From assembly GCF_003711515.1 (NCBI RefSeq), contig NW_021167079.1, positions 3,627,185 through 3,691,184 on the forward strand: 64,000 bases of DNA, read 5' to 3'. Every line of letters starts with the position of its first letter. The first letter of the stretch is position 1. This DNA is from Sodiomyces alkalinus F11 (Eukaryota > Ascomycota > Sordariomycetes > Glomerellales > Plectosphaerellaceae). The position numbers were made by a program, and so were the translations under genes. Of this stretch, positions 38,456-49,010 are shown piece after piece. The notes beneath the pieces were generated by a model. The model saw nothing but the letters and a program-made list of their open reading frames with translations, was not told the origin of the DNA and ran no database searches.

Positions 38456-40609
38456 GTAGCCGCCGTGGCTTCCGCGCGCTCGATTATATACTAGCCGTGG
38501 ATATCTAGTCGCTTATAGATAGACCGGTTATCGGCAAAGCTAATAATAGTATCGTTTATAGTATCCTAGCGGTAGCCTTATAGACGTACCTAGTATTCCG
38601 AGATAATATTAGTAACGAACTTCTTATAGTATACAATATTATAGAGGTATAGTAGCCTTTTCGTGCCCGATAAGGATTATACTCGTAGCTTAACGTCTCT
38701 ATATCCGAGGATAAAAGCCTTATAAATACCTACCTAAAGTAATAATAGCTTACTAATACACGGTCTAATAGCCGTAAAATAGCCTTAATTATTAAAAATA
38801 TAGATTAACGATCTTAAGTCTAGGATCGCGTAGTATAGCAGTGCTTTGGCTTAGTTACTAGATAAGGATACTCCTTATTCTTATAATCTTAATAGTATTA
38901 TCGTATAAGAGCGCGCTACCCCCCCTTCTTAGGAGGGGTAGACGCCTAGCCGTATACTCGCAGTAACGGAAAGGTCTTTTAAAACTATACTTACGGGTAG
39001 CCTAATAACCCCCCGATTTTATAGTTATAGTATAGTAGTTATGATAGGCGTAGTACTATGAAGTTAATCTTCCTAGACTTCCTCTATCTTATTAGCGGTA
39101 ATAGCCCCTAAGGCTTCCCGTCTTTTCTATATCGCGGTATCTACGCGGCTTTTAAAACTATAATTACGTATCTTCTTTTCTATAACCTTCGTAATATCTT
39201 CACGGCCACGCTAGGTATAAGGGCGTATATCCGGCCTTATATACAAATAGGCGGCGGTAGTATAAGTATTCATATATATCTTATAAGGCCTCCTTATTAC
39301 GGGAGGGATAGCCTTTATAGATATATTACTACGAGGACGCTCCTTATTATCTTTATTATTAGTAGTATCCTTAGTATCAGAGAGGTTCCTAAGGGTATTA
39401 AAGGTGCCTCTCCTAACTCTAGGCTTTATAGCAGTGGATTCCAGGCTCTTTATATTACTAAGAACCGCCCGCAAAGCCTTTACGAAATCGTTAATCGTTA
39501 GCTCGGTTTTCGTACTCTTATTATAGTTATTTACTAGGTAGTTATTACTCTATTCCTAGGCGATAGGTCTAATAGCTTTTAAGGCGTCTTCCGCCTAATA
39601 GTCCGCGCTTAATAGCTCTAAAACGCCTATATATTTATAGTGTATTATCGTCATTTTCTAGCTTATAACCTAGCCGTCTATATCCTTAGGTATAGCCTGT
39701 ATAGGCGTAGTATATTATCGGTATAGGACTAGGGCTTCCTTATAAAGGTCTATAGGTATTAGTCTAGTATATACATAGAGGCGGGTAATCTAGGCCTATA
39801 GCTTATTTACGGTATTATCCTATAGCTAGGCGAGGAGGTTATATAACGTGGTGTAAATAGTCCTTTTAATATAGGAGTATACCTCGTTAAACTCCTTCTA
39901 CTATGCGTTATAGTTTACCTTTTCCTCGCGGTATACACGGTAATCTTATAGGTAGCGCGTACGCCCCTTTTTAGAGAGGTTATCGATAAACGTAGGCGTC
40001 CTTATCGGTAGTTCTTTTGTTACGGATATAGCCTTCTATTAGGCGGCTATCTTCTTCTTACCGGCGGCTATAGTCACCGTAGTACCGGCTATAGTAGCCG
40101 TAGTAACGGCGTCTGTAGCGTCTATAGCCTTATCGCCCTTTAGTGTGGTAGAAGACGGAGTAGCCGTGATAGTGGAAGACGGGGTAGCCGTGGCCTCCTC
40201 CGTATCGGGGTCCACGGCGAGGGCTTTATATTTACGGATATTAGGCGGCGTAGGTATAAGGAGGAGATAAGCGTTAGCCTCCTTATCGCTTAGCTTTAGA
40301 TTAAGGTAGTTATCCTAGTAAGAGACAGATTTACCGCGTATAGAGCGCTCCTATACTACCTAATCCCTTTAGTTAACGAGGGTAGTAACGGCCGCCTTCT
40401 ATTCGGCGTTAGATACGTTAAAAGATATCTTTACTAGTTTATTATTTATCGGTTAGTTAATAGGTAGGTTAATTAATCTCTTAATTACCTTAATTAGGTC
40501 GATAATAGTTAATTTAGAGTACTTATATAGACGTAGTTACTTTTTATAGTAGAATAGGGGTAGCCTTATTAATATCTATCGTTTAGGCGTTATAAACCGG
40601 GCTTATAAC
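38456..40609 (-). pseudogene. Copia family C1, gag and protease region, antisense
   Basis: Minus-strand coding remnants downstream of the C1 5' LTR. Near 40,340-40,250 is a gag segment of the type 'ERSIRGKSVSY.DNYLNLKLSDKEANAYLL', which recurs at 53,640-53,990. A basic segment with C-terminal Tyr/Arg-rich sequence at 39,474-39,211 has an 87-codon open frame that I take as part of gag rather than a gene. The integrase-proximal end near 38,460-38,893 matches the fragment at about 12,240. The rest of pol is missing. Confidence 0.65.
40588..40609 (-). other. Copia C1 primer-binding site for half initiator-Met tRNA
   Basis: Read from the LTR end on the minus strand, the sequence is GTTATAAGCCCGG. 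Restoring one RIP change gives GTTATGAGCCC, the complement of the GGGCTCATAAC anticodon arm of initiator methionine tRNA. Copia of Drosophila and yeast Ty5 prime from such a half-tRNA. The same site lies next to the LTRs at 54,008 and 58,361. Confidence 0.65.
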
Positions 40610-40896
40610 TATCGCACGTTAAATAGGCACTTAGATAATTAACTTAGTAGAGTAGAAATCTCGTGTGTGTGTATTATATTAACTTATATCTAGGAGAGTC
40701 TCTTATACCCTTAATTTAGGTAGTAAAGACTCTGTTATAGATACTATATTATTTAGATCCTATCCGGTCGTTTCTGGTATCCGCCCCTATTATATTCTAA
40801 TACCCGAGGTCCCCGATATCCGAAGCCCTTAGTTATAGCGTGGATCCCACCTAGATCCCCTATAGACTACGTCGTGGTCCGTGTGCCTATACGACA
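40610..40896 (-). repeat. Copia C1 5' LTR, antisense (least mutated end)
   Basis: 287 bp. On the minus strand it starts TGTCGTATAGGC, the only copy that keeps the canonical TG, and ends CGTGCGATA (CA changed to TA). Homologous LTRs lie at 41,441, 52,968, 53,322 and 54,009. It carries a (GT)n stretch near 40,664. Confidence 0.8.
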
Positions 40897-41314
40897 GGTC
40901 GGGGCCAATCGAACCTAAATTCAGTGGGAGTCAACCCAATCCTACCTAGATCCTAGTTAGGAATAGATAAAGCTATCCGTAGGTTATAGGAAGAGCTAGA
41001 ACAGCGTACGTAATTGTATTATAGGAATAAGCTTAATTAACGATTATAACTAATAAGGGCAAAAAGACGATCCGAACGATATGAGCTACTTAAACGGATT
41101 AAACGGATTAAACGGAAGGATCGCGACCGTGGGCGGCTAGCGCCGGCTTCTAATAATAGTACCCTAGTCGGAATAAATAAGTGCCCTAGCCGGAATAAGT
41201 GTCGCTATCTTTATTATACCTTATTTACTATACTCAAGGTTACCCCTTTCTTAACCCTGGAATCCCTAGGTCCCATAGTACTGGCTGGCCAGATATATGC
41301 CTAGTTAGGGTATA
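40897..41314. other. Moderately degenerate spacer between two copia LTRs
   Basis: No gene seen. A 10-bp unit (TTAAACGGAT) repeats about three times at 41,091-41,118. Some CA/TG is retained, so RIP is weaker here. Confidence 0.4.
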
Positions 41315-41691
41315 TTATTTTACGAGGGCGTTTTCTCTTATCGGTTATTTTTATAATAGACAACTTAAAAGCTTTTAGTTTAAACCAAAGCCTCTAATTA
41401 GTTAGTAAACCGGAGAAGACCCACCTTAACTAAGGCGGTATATTTTACAGGCATAGCCTATGCCTAACTAAGGGCTTCGGGCCTTAGGGACCTCGGGTAT
41501 TAGGATATAATAAGGGTAGATACCGGGAAAGACTAGATAGAATCCAAATAACATAGTACCTATGACGGAGTCTTTACTACCTGAATTAAGGATATAAGAG
41601 ACTTATATAGATATAACTTAATATAATATACATATACGAGATTTCTACTCTATTAAGTTTACTATTATAAGTGCTATTTTAATATACGATA
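41315..41691 (+). mobile_element. Copia C1 3' end with LTR, sense orientation
   Basis: 41,315-41,440 matches the internal 3' tail of the copia at 52,840-52,967, including the CCTTAACTAAGG block before the LTR. The LTR is 41,441-41,691, about 35 bp shorter than its relatives because of a deletion near its start. It is a remnant, head to head with the antisense LTR at 40,610-40,896. Confidence 0.75.
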
Positions 41692-41734
41692 TATATAACC
41701 TACTCCGTCTATATTATAAGCTACCTTACTAAAA

Positions 41735-42291
41735 GGGATATACTGCTAAGCCCGGACGTTTTAATATTTAGCCCGGAAAAGTGGGGCTATGCTAATATAG
41801 GTTCTCGTACCTATAAATAGCCTAATTCATAGTACTAAAACGGGGTCTTGGCGGACTAAGGTATATACTATTATATTCGTTAATTAAACTACCTTATATA
41901 ATACAGTTAATCTTCGTTAATTACCTTAGCTAAAGCCTACTAATATAGTAATAACCTAAATAGCCAGTATATCTATTTTATCTAACTCGTTTATAGCTAT
42001 CTATAATGCCTCTTCCTTAATCTACCTTAATCTGCCTTAATCATGCATTAATATCACCCTTAAAATCAGTCTCCATTATAATATTTAGATACTCTCGACT
42101 AGGATACTAATATTAGTTATAGTGGTAATCTTATAGTTTAATTAACGAATATAACGGTATATACCTTGGCCTGCTAAGACCCCGTTTTAGTACTATGAAT
42201 TAGGCTCTTTGCAGGTTAGAGAACCTGTGTTAAGCATGGCCCCACTTTTCCGGGCTGAATATCAAAACGTCCGGGCTTGGCAGTGTTTCCC
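41735..42291. mobile_element. 557-bp TIR element with 8-bp target duplication
   Basis: The ends are GGGATATACTGC at the left and GCAGTGTTTCCC at the right. TACTAAAA is repeated exactly on both sides (41,727-41,734 and 42,292-42,299). The inverted arms match for about 150-170 bp. The left arm is RIPed, while the right arm keeps the original C/G at the same positions. An 8-bp duplication fits the hAT or Mutator superfamilies. No transposase is present, so it is non-autonomous. Confidence 0.85.
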
Positions 42292-42299
42292 TACTAAAA

Positions 42300-42959
42300 A
42301 CACGAACAAAATTTGCGTGATAAAAGTCGATGACATAATGAGAGCGTTGATTGGATATGGGACCAAGAATTATTTCGTGCAGCGCGACCGAGACGCGAGA
42401 CTGTCGCGTCTTCCAAGACCAACGCGTGATAGCGCGTAAATGACCTTGCCAAGTTCCGGTTTTGGGGGTGTCAGAAAAACCACCCAAGCCGTGATGCGTT
42501 AGTACACGTAGTGTAGAAATGTATATCGGGTATCCGTACTCTGCACACCCGCCTTTAGTACAAATACTACAGGTAGTCATAGATTCATGCTACATTCCTA
42601 CACCGATGAACTATATTATGTAGCTTCTCAGCAGTTCAGTCAAAATCAAAGACTGTGCAGCCATTGCCCCTCAGATTGCTCAATCGCCCCCAACCCGTTA
42701 CATCGTCAGGATTTGGAAACGTCTGCGTAACATCCATTATCCACTGGCAAATGACCGTGCAGCATTCTCCACGACATAACGAATAAAATATCGCCGTGCT
42801 CAAACACCTCCTTTCCTAGCTTGAACCGTAAGTTTCTAATCGTCTAGACTCGCCGTGAAGTAGCTCGCCTGCCACGTGCAGTATAACACTGCCTGCCACG
42901 AGCCATGGTAGAATTATCACCGCTGCCGATGAGCTGGAGTCCGGAACTTGCGTCTGAAG
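42300..42959. other. Intergenic, 3' side of the Whi5-like gene
   Basis: Normal base composition begins here. I see no gene. Open frames at 42,209-42,439 (+) and 42,230-42,580 (-) overlap the arm of the TIR element and have no recognisable domain. A small inverted repeat (AGACGCGA / TCGCGTCT) is at 42,391-42,411. Confidence 0.5.
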
Positions 42960-44147
42960 TCAGGGTAAAGGGCTCTCGAATGAGAGTCGCCTCCTGGCTA
43001 GACCGCGGGGAGTTCTACTTGTCGAAAGCATCAATGGCGTCTTCCAGGATTTTTGGGCCGGGCTGGGGGTTATGTTGACAAAATCGGAGAAGTCGAAGCC
43101 CTGTCCAGGAGTGTTGGGGAAAGGATTGCTACCGCCAGGTGTCGTCATATGCGAAGAGGGAAGTGCCATGTCGCGACCGACCTTGGATGGCGGCGTAGAA
43201 GGTGGCTCCATTCTGGTCCTTGTAGACGGCATTGCGGGCGATGGTGAAGTCGCAAGGTAGAGCAACAGGTCGGCTCCCTCCTCTCCAGTTTTAGCGCCAT
43301 TGGCGTTGGAGGATATCCTGTCTTTGCCGTGAGGCCCGGGCAGACCGCGATTGCGCATAGGAGGAGTCGTAGGCGGAGAGGATCGAACGTTGGCCGACCG
43401 AAAAGAATGAATGGGGAGGTCGTCCTCGTCATCAGAGGGGCCTAGGGTAGAAGATGCGAGGTCGTGTGGGAAGAATCGGGTGGATTGATACAAAGAGACG
43501 TCTGGGCCCGTCGAGGTTGTGAAGTGCTGTTGCCGCCTAGGCTTGATGGGCGACGACTGAGTAAAATGATGATGGTTTCCCCTGAGCGAAGAAAGAGTCT
43601 CAAGAGACTTGTATGCGGTTGGAGACGAACGTAAGCGTTTGCTGGGGCTGGAAAAGGCCTGCTGGTCGAAGGAGGCTAGGTACGTCCTTTTACGCTGGCC
43701 AGGAGTGCCGCCGCTCGATCCAATGGCATCGGAAAACAGCGGAGCTTTCAAAGGCGAGCTCATCAATACCTTTGTTGGATATGGGAGGTCGGATGTGTTG
43801 GAGGAGGAATCTGACAGTACATCCCCTTCAGACAACTTCTTCCGCCGCATCTCCTCTTCCAGTTTGGGCTCGATGGTATCAAAGGCGAGATCTTCCCAGC
43901 CATGTTTCGTCTTGAACTGAGCAAGGGCGAGCCGGTTTTGGAGTTTTCGTGCAATCTTCCATAGAAGAACGAGAGTCAATCACTTGTTCAAAGTCCTACG
44001 TTCTTTTCTTTTTCTTTTTCGGGAAAGGGGGGAGCGCAGGGTGGTGCTGATAAGAAGGGGGTTGCCTTGACTGACCTTGCTTACTTCTGCCCTTTTCAGC
44101 ACTCTATCCACCACGACTTCTGGCCGATGTTGCCAGGGCGACGACAT
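42960..44147 (-). CDS. Whi5/Nrm1-type G1/S transcription repressor (352 aa, two exons)
   Basis: Predicted exons are 44,147-44,085 and 43,955-42,960, joined in phase 0 across a 129-bp intron (donor GTAAGC, acceptor after TATGGAAG, possible branch site TTGAC). The 21-residue first exon starts MSSPWQHRPEV. Residues about 22-41 (IARKLQNRLALAQFKTKHGW) fit the GTB motif by which Whi5 and Nrm1 bind SBF/MBF to hold G1/S genes off. The rest is disordered and holds about 14 S/TP sites, several followed by K or R (SSPIK, SSPSK, TPPSK), as expected for CDK control; the tail is RTPRGLARRRLSFESPLP. The family is small and disordered, and this length is usual. The first exon rests on splice signals only; a slightly longer version using a GTCAGT donor is possible. 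Confidence 0.75.
43956..44084 (-). other. Predicted intron of the Whi5-like gene
   Basis: Donor GTAAGC at 44,084 and acceptor AAG at 43,956. Without splicing the long frame has no ATG: its first usable codon is TTG preceded by TGA, which is why an upstream exon is needed. Confidence 0.6.
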
Positions 44148-45173
44148 GACGTATTTGGTTGGAAAATATAAACCTGTCTCCAGTATCGGAACACTTTGAG
44201 GACTTGAGAAATAATCCTCGATCGATACGTGAGTTAAAGGCTTTGTTTTGAAGACAAAGATGTGTCGAACGAGTTCGGCGGTTACTGTGGTAAGCCTAGA
44301 GAGGGGGCCCGGGTGTTGTTCAGCAGGAATGACCAGTCGAGGGCGACAGGAGCACCTATAGCCTGCTGCTCATTCGAGCTCCGGGTTGAGTGGGCACAGA
44401 CTTCAGGGTAAAGATAACAACGAGCGCTGCGAATGTGCCGTCCAAGTAAGTCTCGAGTTTGGGTACAAAGATGGATTGATCCAGGCCAGGTTGATGTTGA
44501 AGGGATGAAGGAATTCCTGTGTAATTAATTCCGGCTTCGCACTTGCAGGTGCAGGTAAATTACCTACAGTACCTTAGGTGGGTTGCCGTTAATATTAGGT
44601 CAGCCGTTTAATCGCAGAGTACCTTAGTGTATCCGTATTCGTTAGTAGCATGAGGACAGGCGTTCTCTCCAACCGTTCAAGGGAGTAAATCCAACTGTCC
44701 ACTGATTGCGTCTTTAGAATCGTTCTAATTACTACGGATACTTCGGATAGATTAAGGAGGCACTCTGTGATAATGCAAATCCTTTGGACTTGAGAAGCTC
44801 GCCAGAGCTGCGCTGACCTTAAAACATTTAAACGGAACTTACGCACTATTTCCTAGAGGGAGACATAACTATTATGAATCCTGAAGCGATTCCAGGGAAG
44901 CGAGAGCGCCTATCAACGACGGTTAGAACATTCGTAGGGTTCTTATAGTACGAAAGTAAGAGGGAATAGGGCGAAGCTAGACAAGCCGTTCTCCTCTCCT
45001 GATCCGTTCTGGATGATCACGACTCTCCAATTATCACGGCACATCCCTAATTCCAGGTTGACAGTACCTGAATTAGGTATCGGGTATGCGGTTGTAATTT
45101 CCAGGCCCCACGCCCAAGGCTAGTTCAGATAGGTATACCAAGTAACACAGTACTCCGTAGGATACCTAAGGTA
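44148..45173. other. Shared upstream region, no gene seen
   Basis: The stretch left of about 44,540 is the likely promoter and 5' leader of the minus-strand Whi5-like gene. 44,560-45,170 is non-repetitive by eye, with several ACCTTAGGT-like strings. An 83-codon frame at 44,846-44,595 has no domain and no intron-exon support; I do not call it. Confidence 0.5.
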
Positions 45174-45615
45174 GGAGTACCGGTCTTCCGCCACCCCCTG
45201 TTCGGTCTTCCGGGTCGTCTCAAACCCTTTCTGGATTAGATGATCCACTACATCTCCACCACCCGAAATTAGAGGGGTCTCAAAGGAAACAAAAAGAACA
45301 AAAAAAAAAGCAAAAGAAACAGCAAAAAGCCAGCCAAACAAACAACCCAAAAACTAACCAAAACCAACACGAACAAGCAACACCAAATAAAGAAAGAAGA
45401 AAAAACTCCAGAGACGGACCAAGGCCGGTAATAACGGGCACAGGAAGTTGTGTGGCTGAACTCGAAAGGTGACTCGTAATGGTGCCTGGGAAAAGCGAGA
45501 GAACAAGAAAAACCACAGAATTTCGGGTGGTGGAGATGTAGTGGATCATCTAATCCAGAAAGGGTTTGAGACGACCCGGAAGACCGAACAGGGGGTGGCG
45601 GAAGACCGGTACTCC
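45174..45615. mobile_element. 442-bp MITE with perfect 97-bp inverted arms
   Basis: The arms 45,174-45,270 and 45,519-45,615 are exact reverse complements by eye, starting GGAGTACCGGTCTTCCGCC. The sequence TAAGGTA flanks both ends (45,167-45,173 and 45,616-45,622). TA alone is also a possible duplication, because TA directly abuts both ends. The centre is A-rich and encodes nothing; the open frames across it are chance. The perfect arms and absence of RIP point to a young insertion. It sits about 0.8 kb upstream of the metallopeptidase/jacalin gene. Confidence 0.9.
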
Positions 45616-46425
45616 TAAGGTAGGCAATGGATCCATCTTGGAACTATAGTCGACGTCATCGACATCAGCTTTGCATGCAAGTTCCTTCCTGTATTACTCT
45701 CCAAGGGCCTGGAACTCTTGGATACTTGCCTACGTATTCACATATTGCTGTACTTTACCTTATTGTAACATGCTTATCATGGCCTGACCTTCGTACCGCA
45801 CCCTCCCTCCGATCATATCTGTGCGATCGTTTGCAGTAGCCTCGCTTTCAAGCTGCTTCTCAAACGACTCCCAGTTCTTTTTGTTTGTTCAATTCCTATT
45901 CCTCAGCCTTTGCTTTACTCTTTCTTCCTTTCACAAATGTGCTTACCTTCGTTCCAAGCATCCTACACGCCGATTTGAAGGCAACGCGCCACCGAGCTGC
46001 CATCTCATTTCAGGGATTGCTTACTGGAGTGTAATTTTGTTTTAGTTGGGCGCCACAATAAGCCACTCTGTCAACCACACCCTCCACCAGCCGCGGCTGT
46101 TCGAGGTGCGGCGGGAGGTTGAATTCAACTGCTTCCTAACGCTTTTCCACGAACCTAACGGTGTTCGTTACAACGGCGGCGCGATCCCTTCAGCCATAGC
46201 GCCGGAGCCCTTGCGGCTCGTTACCGCCTTCTGAGGTTGACCACCTTCAGCCTCCTAACTCCACCTTTCTACCATAGATTGCCTCGTTGTCTTCCTCGCA
46301 CTTGTGGACTTCGGACTTTGCATCAGTCGGCCGTCCGTACGTTTATTGGCTGCGAGGGCGTCCATTGCTTCTTTGTAGATTAGCTCTGGGATACCGACTT
46401 TGGCGAATCGTCACCGCGGCACATC
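45616..46425 (+). promoter_or_regulatory. Upstream region and probable 5' leader of the metallopeptidase/jacalin gene
   Basis: Pyrimidine-rich tracts at about 45,840-45,930 and 46,250-46,310 suit a fungal promoter or 5' leader. There is no TATA box I would defend. Short frames here lack recognisable domains. Confidence 0.4.
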
Positions 46426-49010
46426 ATGGCTCCAGCCTTCCTCAGAGAGTTACGTCGGCGTTCAAGGGCCAGCATCAGGACTGAGCAGTCTACCGATCGA
46501 GCCGGCGAACAGTACAGTACCGACTGCTCTAGTAATGCAAGCCAAGGAACCGTACCGACCGCCGGTTCCGTGACACCCCCGTCTAATCATGGCTCCGAGG
46601 TTGCCCTAGATCTACACCTGAAGGATACCAGTGGTCAGTCTGCGAATACAACACCGATACCCAGGCCCCCGCCTCAGCCCATTGTCAACGTCAATACGAA
46701 TCGCAATAGCGTAGCGAGCGTCGCTGGCTGGAGTTCTCCCACCGCCAATGCCAAGGCCAACTTGGTCGTGTCACCTTATGCACCCCGTGTCACTAATTGC
46801 GCGGACGGGACCTATGTAAGTAATTGCTTGCATTATAGGCCGCTCATGAGCCACGACACGGCCGCGTGCCTGCAGCTCAACACCATGTTGTCATATTCTT
46901 GGGCGAGATCTTGTGCTAACTGGATGCAGGCCTATCAGAAGAATCTCGTCATTCGTGGTACCATTGGTGACCCGTCGCAACATTCAGTAGATGGGGAAGT
47001 TCTTGTGAACCGTCTCGACCACCAGTTTCCCCCAACATCTTGGGCCGTGTGCGAATCACATTGGAAGGCCCTGGTCTATTTGCAACCGGGCCTGAACAGG
47101 TTTCGTTTCGACTTCACGAGCCCCAAGGTCTCCAACAGCTCTTCCAGTAACCCCATTCATTCTTCATACTTGGACATCTTTATGGTTCCTCCGCAGAATA
47201 CCCCGCCTCTTCAGCTGGCAATTCTCTTAGCCAAAGATTCACCCCAGAATTTTGATTCCACGCCTGCTAGGGCTCAGACAGAGGGGAATGGCCTTGACAC
47301 AGCCATCCACAAGTATCGCATGGCGGCGTATCTCTGGCAGGCTTTTACCTGTGAGCAAATGACGCGCCACAGGATGGGCCGCCGAAGTTTTGCTTTTGAA
47401 GAGGAATGGGTAACAGGGTCCTCGCACTCTCGTGATCGGGTAGACGGTAAGATGCGATCAGAAGCGAGGGTGCATATTATTAGAACCGAGAAGACGGTTG
47501 CCCAACTTCGCGATCTTGCGCAGCTTGAGAATTTAACGGACGACCCAGACAAAAGCGCCTTCTTCAATGTCGTGGCCGATGCTGTCAGGGACTATTTCCG
47601 ACCACTGACTGGTCAGAAAAAATATGTCTCCGTCTTGTTGCTCGATGTGCACTGGGACAAGGAGGTCAAGACAGTCACCGAACCAGCTGATGCAGGGGGT
47701 TCGTCTGACGATCTAAATCTTGCCATCTTTGGGTCCCAGTACCTGCAAAGCTACCCTAGCTCCCTCGACGAGATACGTCCCGCCTTCAATGACTGCAGCC
47801 GAATCGAGGCAGATTTTGTTTCTAAACACGGCAACAATATGGGAAGTTCTTGGGAAGTGGCCAATGCTGGAATGGGTGGTCATTTGCGGAGCATCGGCCA
47901 TATGCTTGGTTGTCCCCGCCAAGAGTCGGGTGTCATGGGCGACGATTTCGCAATGATCAACCGCACATTTGTCGCTCGCGAGCCTTTTTCTACCCGGACG
48001 AAATCTAAGGGGGGGCTTATACTCGCGAAGGACGAATGTACCTGGCATGCACTCGACTGTCTTCGTTTCCGCTGGCATCCCTGCTTCAGGTTACCGAACG
48101 ATGCGGTATGCTATATGGATGCTAGTATACAGGCTTTTCCCGTCGAAGGTGGCAGTGTGGTGCTAGCAGCAAAGACTGGAGTTTCTCACGTGGAGATCAT
48201 GGGAGAAGACGACAACTTTTGCCGAGCATGGATAAGGTACGGAGTGGAGAGAGGGTTACCGAAACAGGTTTCTATAAACGAGTCGGAGGTTCGGGAGCGG
48301 TTACAAGAGAAGAAGCGGAAAGGCCTCTTGCGACTGAGAGTCGTTTCTGGTGGCGGGGCAATACTTTATATCGACGACTTCCGGAAGCTCTGCTCCAAAT
48401 CATCGTCCTTCAAAATATCGGCTGCTCCACTCGGCAAGTCAGGATTTCGGAGCAAGCAAATTGGTTGCCAAGACATTGAGGATCGCAGCGAGGCCCAGGA
48501 AGTTGTCTTCAAGAGCGCCGTCAAGCAGAGCCGAGTGCTTAGTCGCGTTATCGTCTATCATGACCCATCCATCGTCTACGGGCTGGAATTTGTCTATGAT
48601 GATGCGTCTACACAAATCCTCGGTGGGAAGGGAGGCAAAGTGACTGGCGATGCCTTTGACTTGGGTAAGTTAACGGCCTGCGGATGTGGAGCAACGTAAG
48701 CTAATTCTCACTTACCATTTCAGATGTTCGGCGGGGCGAATATATTGCTGGTTTCACCGTCAGGGTCAGTGATAGAATATCCGGCATCTCCATTTCGACA
48801 AGCCTGGGATCATCGTCGCCCATCTATGGCGACGCCTTCGGCGGTGACCTGTAGGTTTTCACCGGGGACCTATTTTGAAATTTTCGATCAAATATCTGAC
48901 AAGGGCGTCATAGGAACATATTGCTTCCCCCATGGGGCTACACCGTATGCGGAGTGGCTGGATTGTACGGTGCCCGGCTTCACTCGTTTGGGCTTCTCAT
49001 TACTCGTTAA
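46426..49010 (+). CDS. Metallopeptidase-family (YIL108W-type) protein with C-terminal jacalin-like domain, 820 aa
   Basis: Exons 46,426-48,664, 48,724-48,850 and 48,914-49,010. The introns have GTAAGT...CAG (59 bp) and GTAGGT...TAG (63 bp, with a CTGAC branch site), and the joined frame is 821 codons. Residues 1-140 are polar and disordered. About 150-660 resembles the fungal putative zinc metallopeptidase family (Pfam Metallopep, yeast YIL108W), including 'WLRCHPCFR'-like and 'GDDFAMINRTF' blocks. About 700-820 is a jacalin-like beta-prism: 'GGKGG', 'RRGEYIAGF', 'GISISTSLG', 'LLPPWGYTVCGVAG', ending LLITR. The place of the HExxHxxGxxH zinc site reads R488-S-I-G-H492-M-L-G-C-P-R498: only one of three ligands remains and the catalytic Glu is Ser. 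So it is probably a pseudo-peptidase with a sugar-binding tail. No signal peptide or membrane segment is evident. Confidence 0.8.
48665..48723 (+). other. Intron 1 of the metallopeptidase/jacalin gene
   Basis: Donor GTAAGT, acceptor TTTCAG, 59 bp. It splits the jacalin-like domain after 'GDAFDL' and restores the frame into 'DVRRGEYIAGF'. Confidence 0.85.
48851..48913 (+). other. Intron 2 of the metallopeptidase/jacalin gene
   Basis: Donor GTAGGT, branch-like TATCTGAC, acceptor CATAG. It removes four in-frame stops and joins 'GGDL' to 'NILLPPWGYTV', as jacalin homologues read, so the stop at 48,852-48,854 is not a premature end. Confidence 0.8.

Noticed and set aside
39211..39474. 87-codon minus-strand frame as a stand-alone gene
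   Set aside because: It is in the sense frame of the antisense copia C1 and fits a gag remnant between RIP stops.
42230..42580. 116-codon minus-strand frame
   Set aside because: It overlaps the right arm of the 557-bp TIR element and has no recognisable domain, intron or conserved neighbour.
44595..44846. 83-codon minus-strand frame in the intergenic region
   Set aside because: No domain, no splice context, and no codon-usage support.
45280..45549. 89-codon minus-strand frame with Phe/Leu/Cys-rich, membrane-like end
   Set aside because: It lies in the A-rich centre of the 442-bp MITE; poly-A read in antisense gives Phe/Leu/Cys strings.
48852..48854. In-frame TAG that would truncate the jacalin-like domain
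   Set aside because: It lies at the start of a well-formed 63-bp intron (GTAGGT, CTGAC, TAG); splicing restores the standard end of the domain, so the gene is not broken there.
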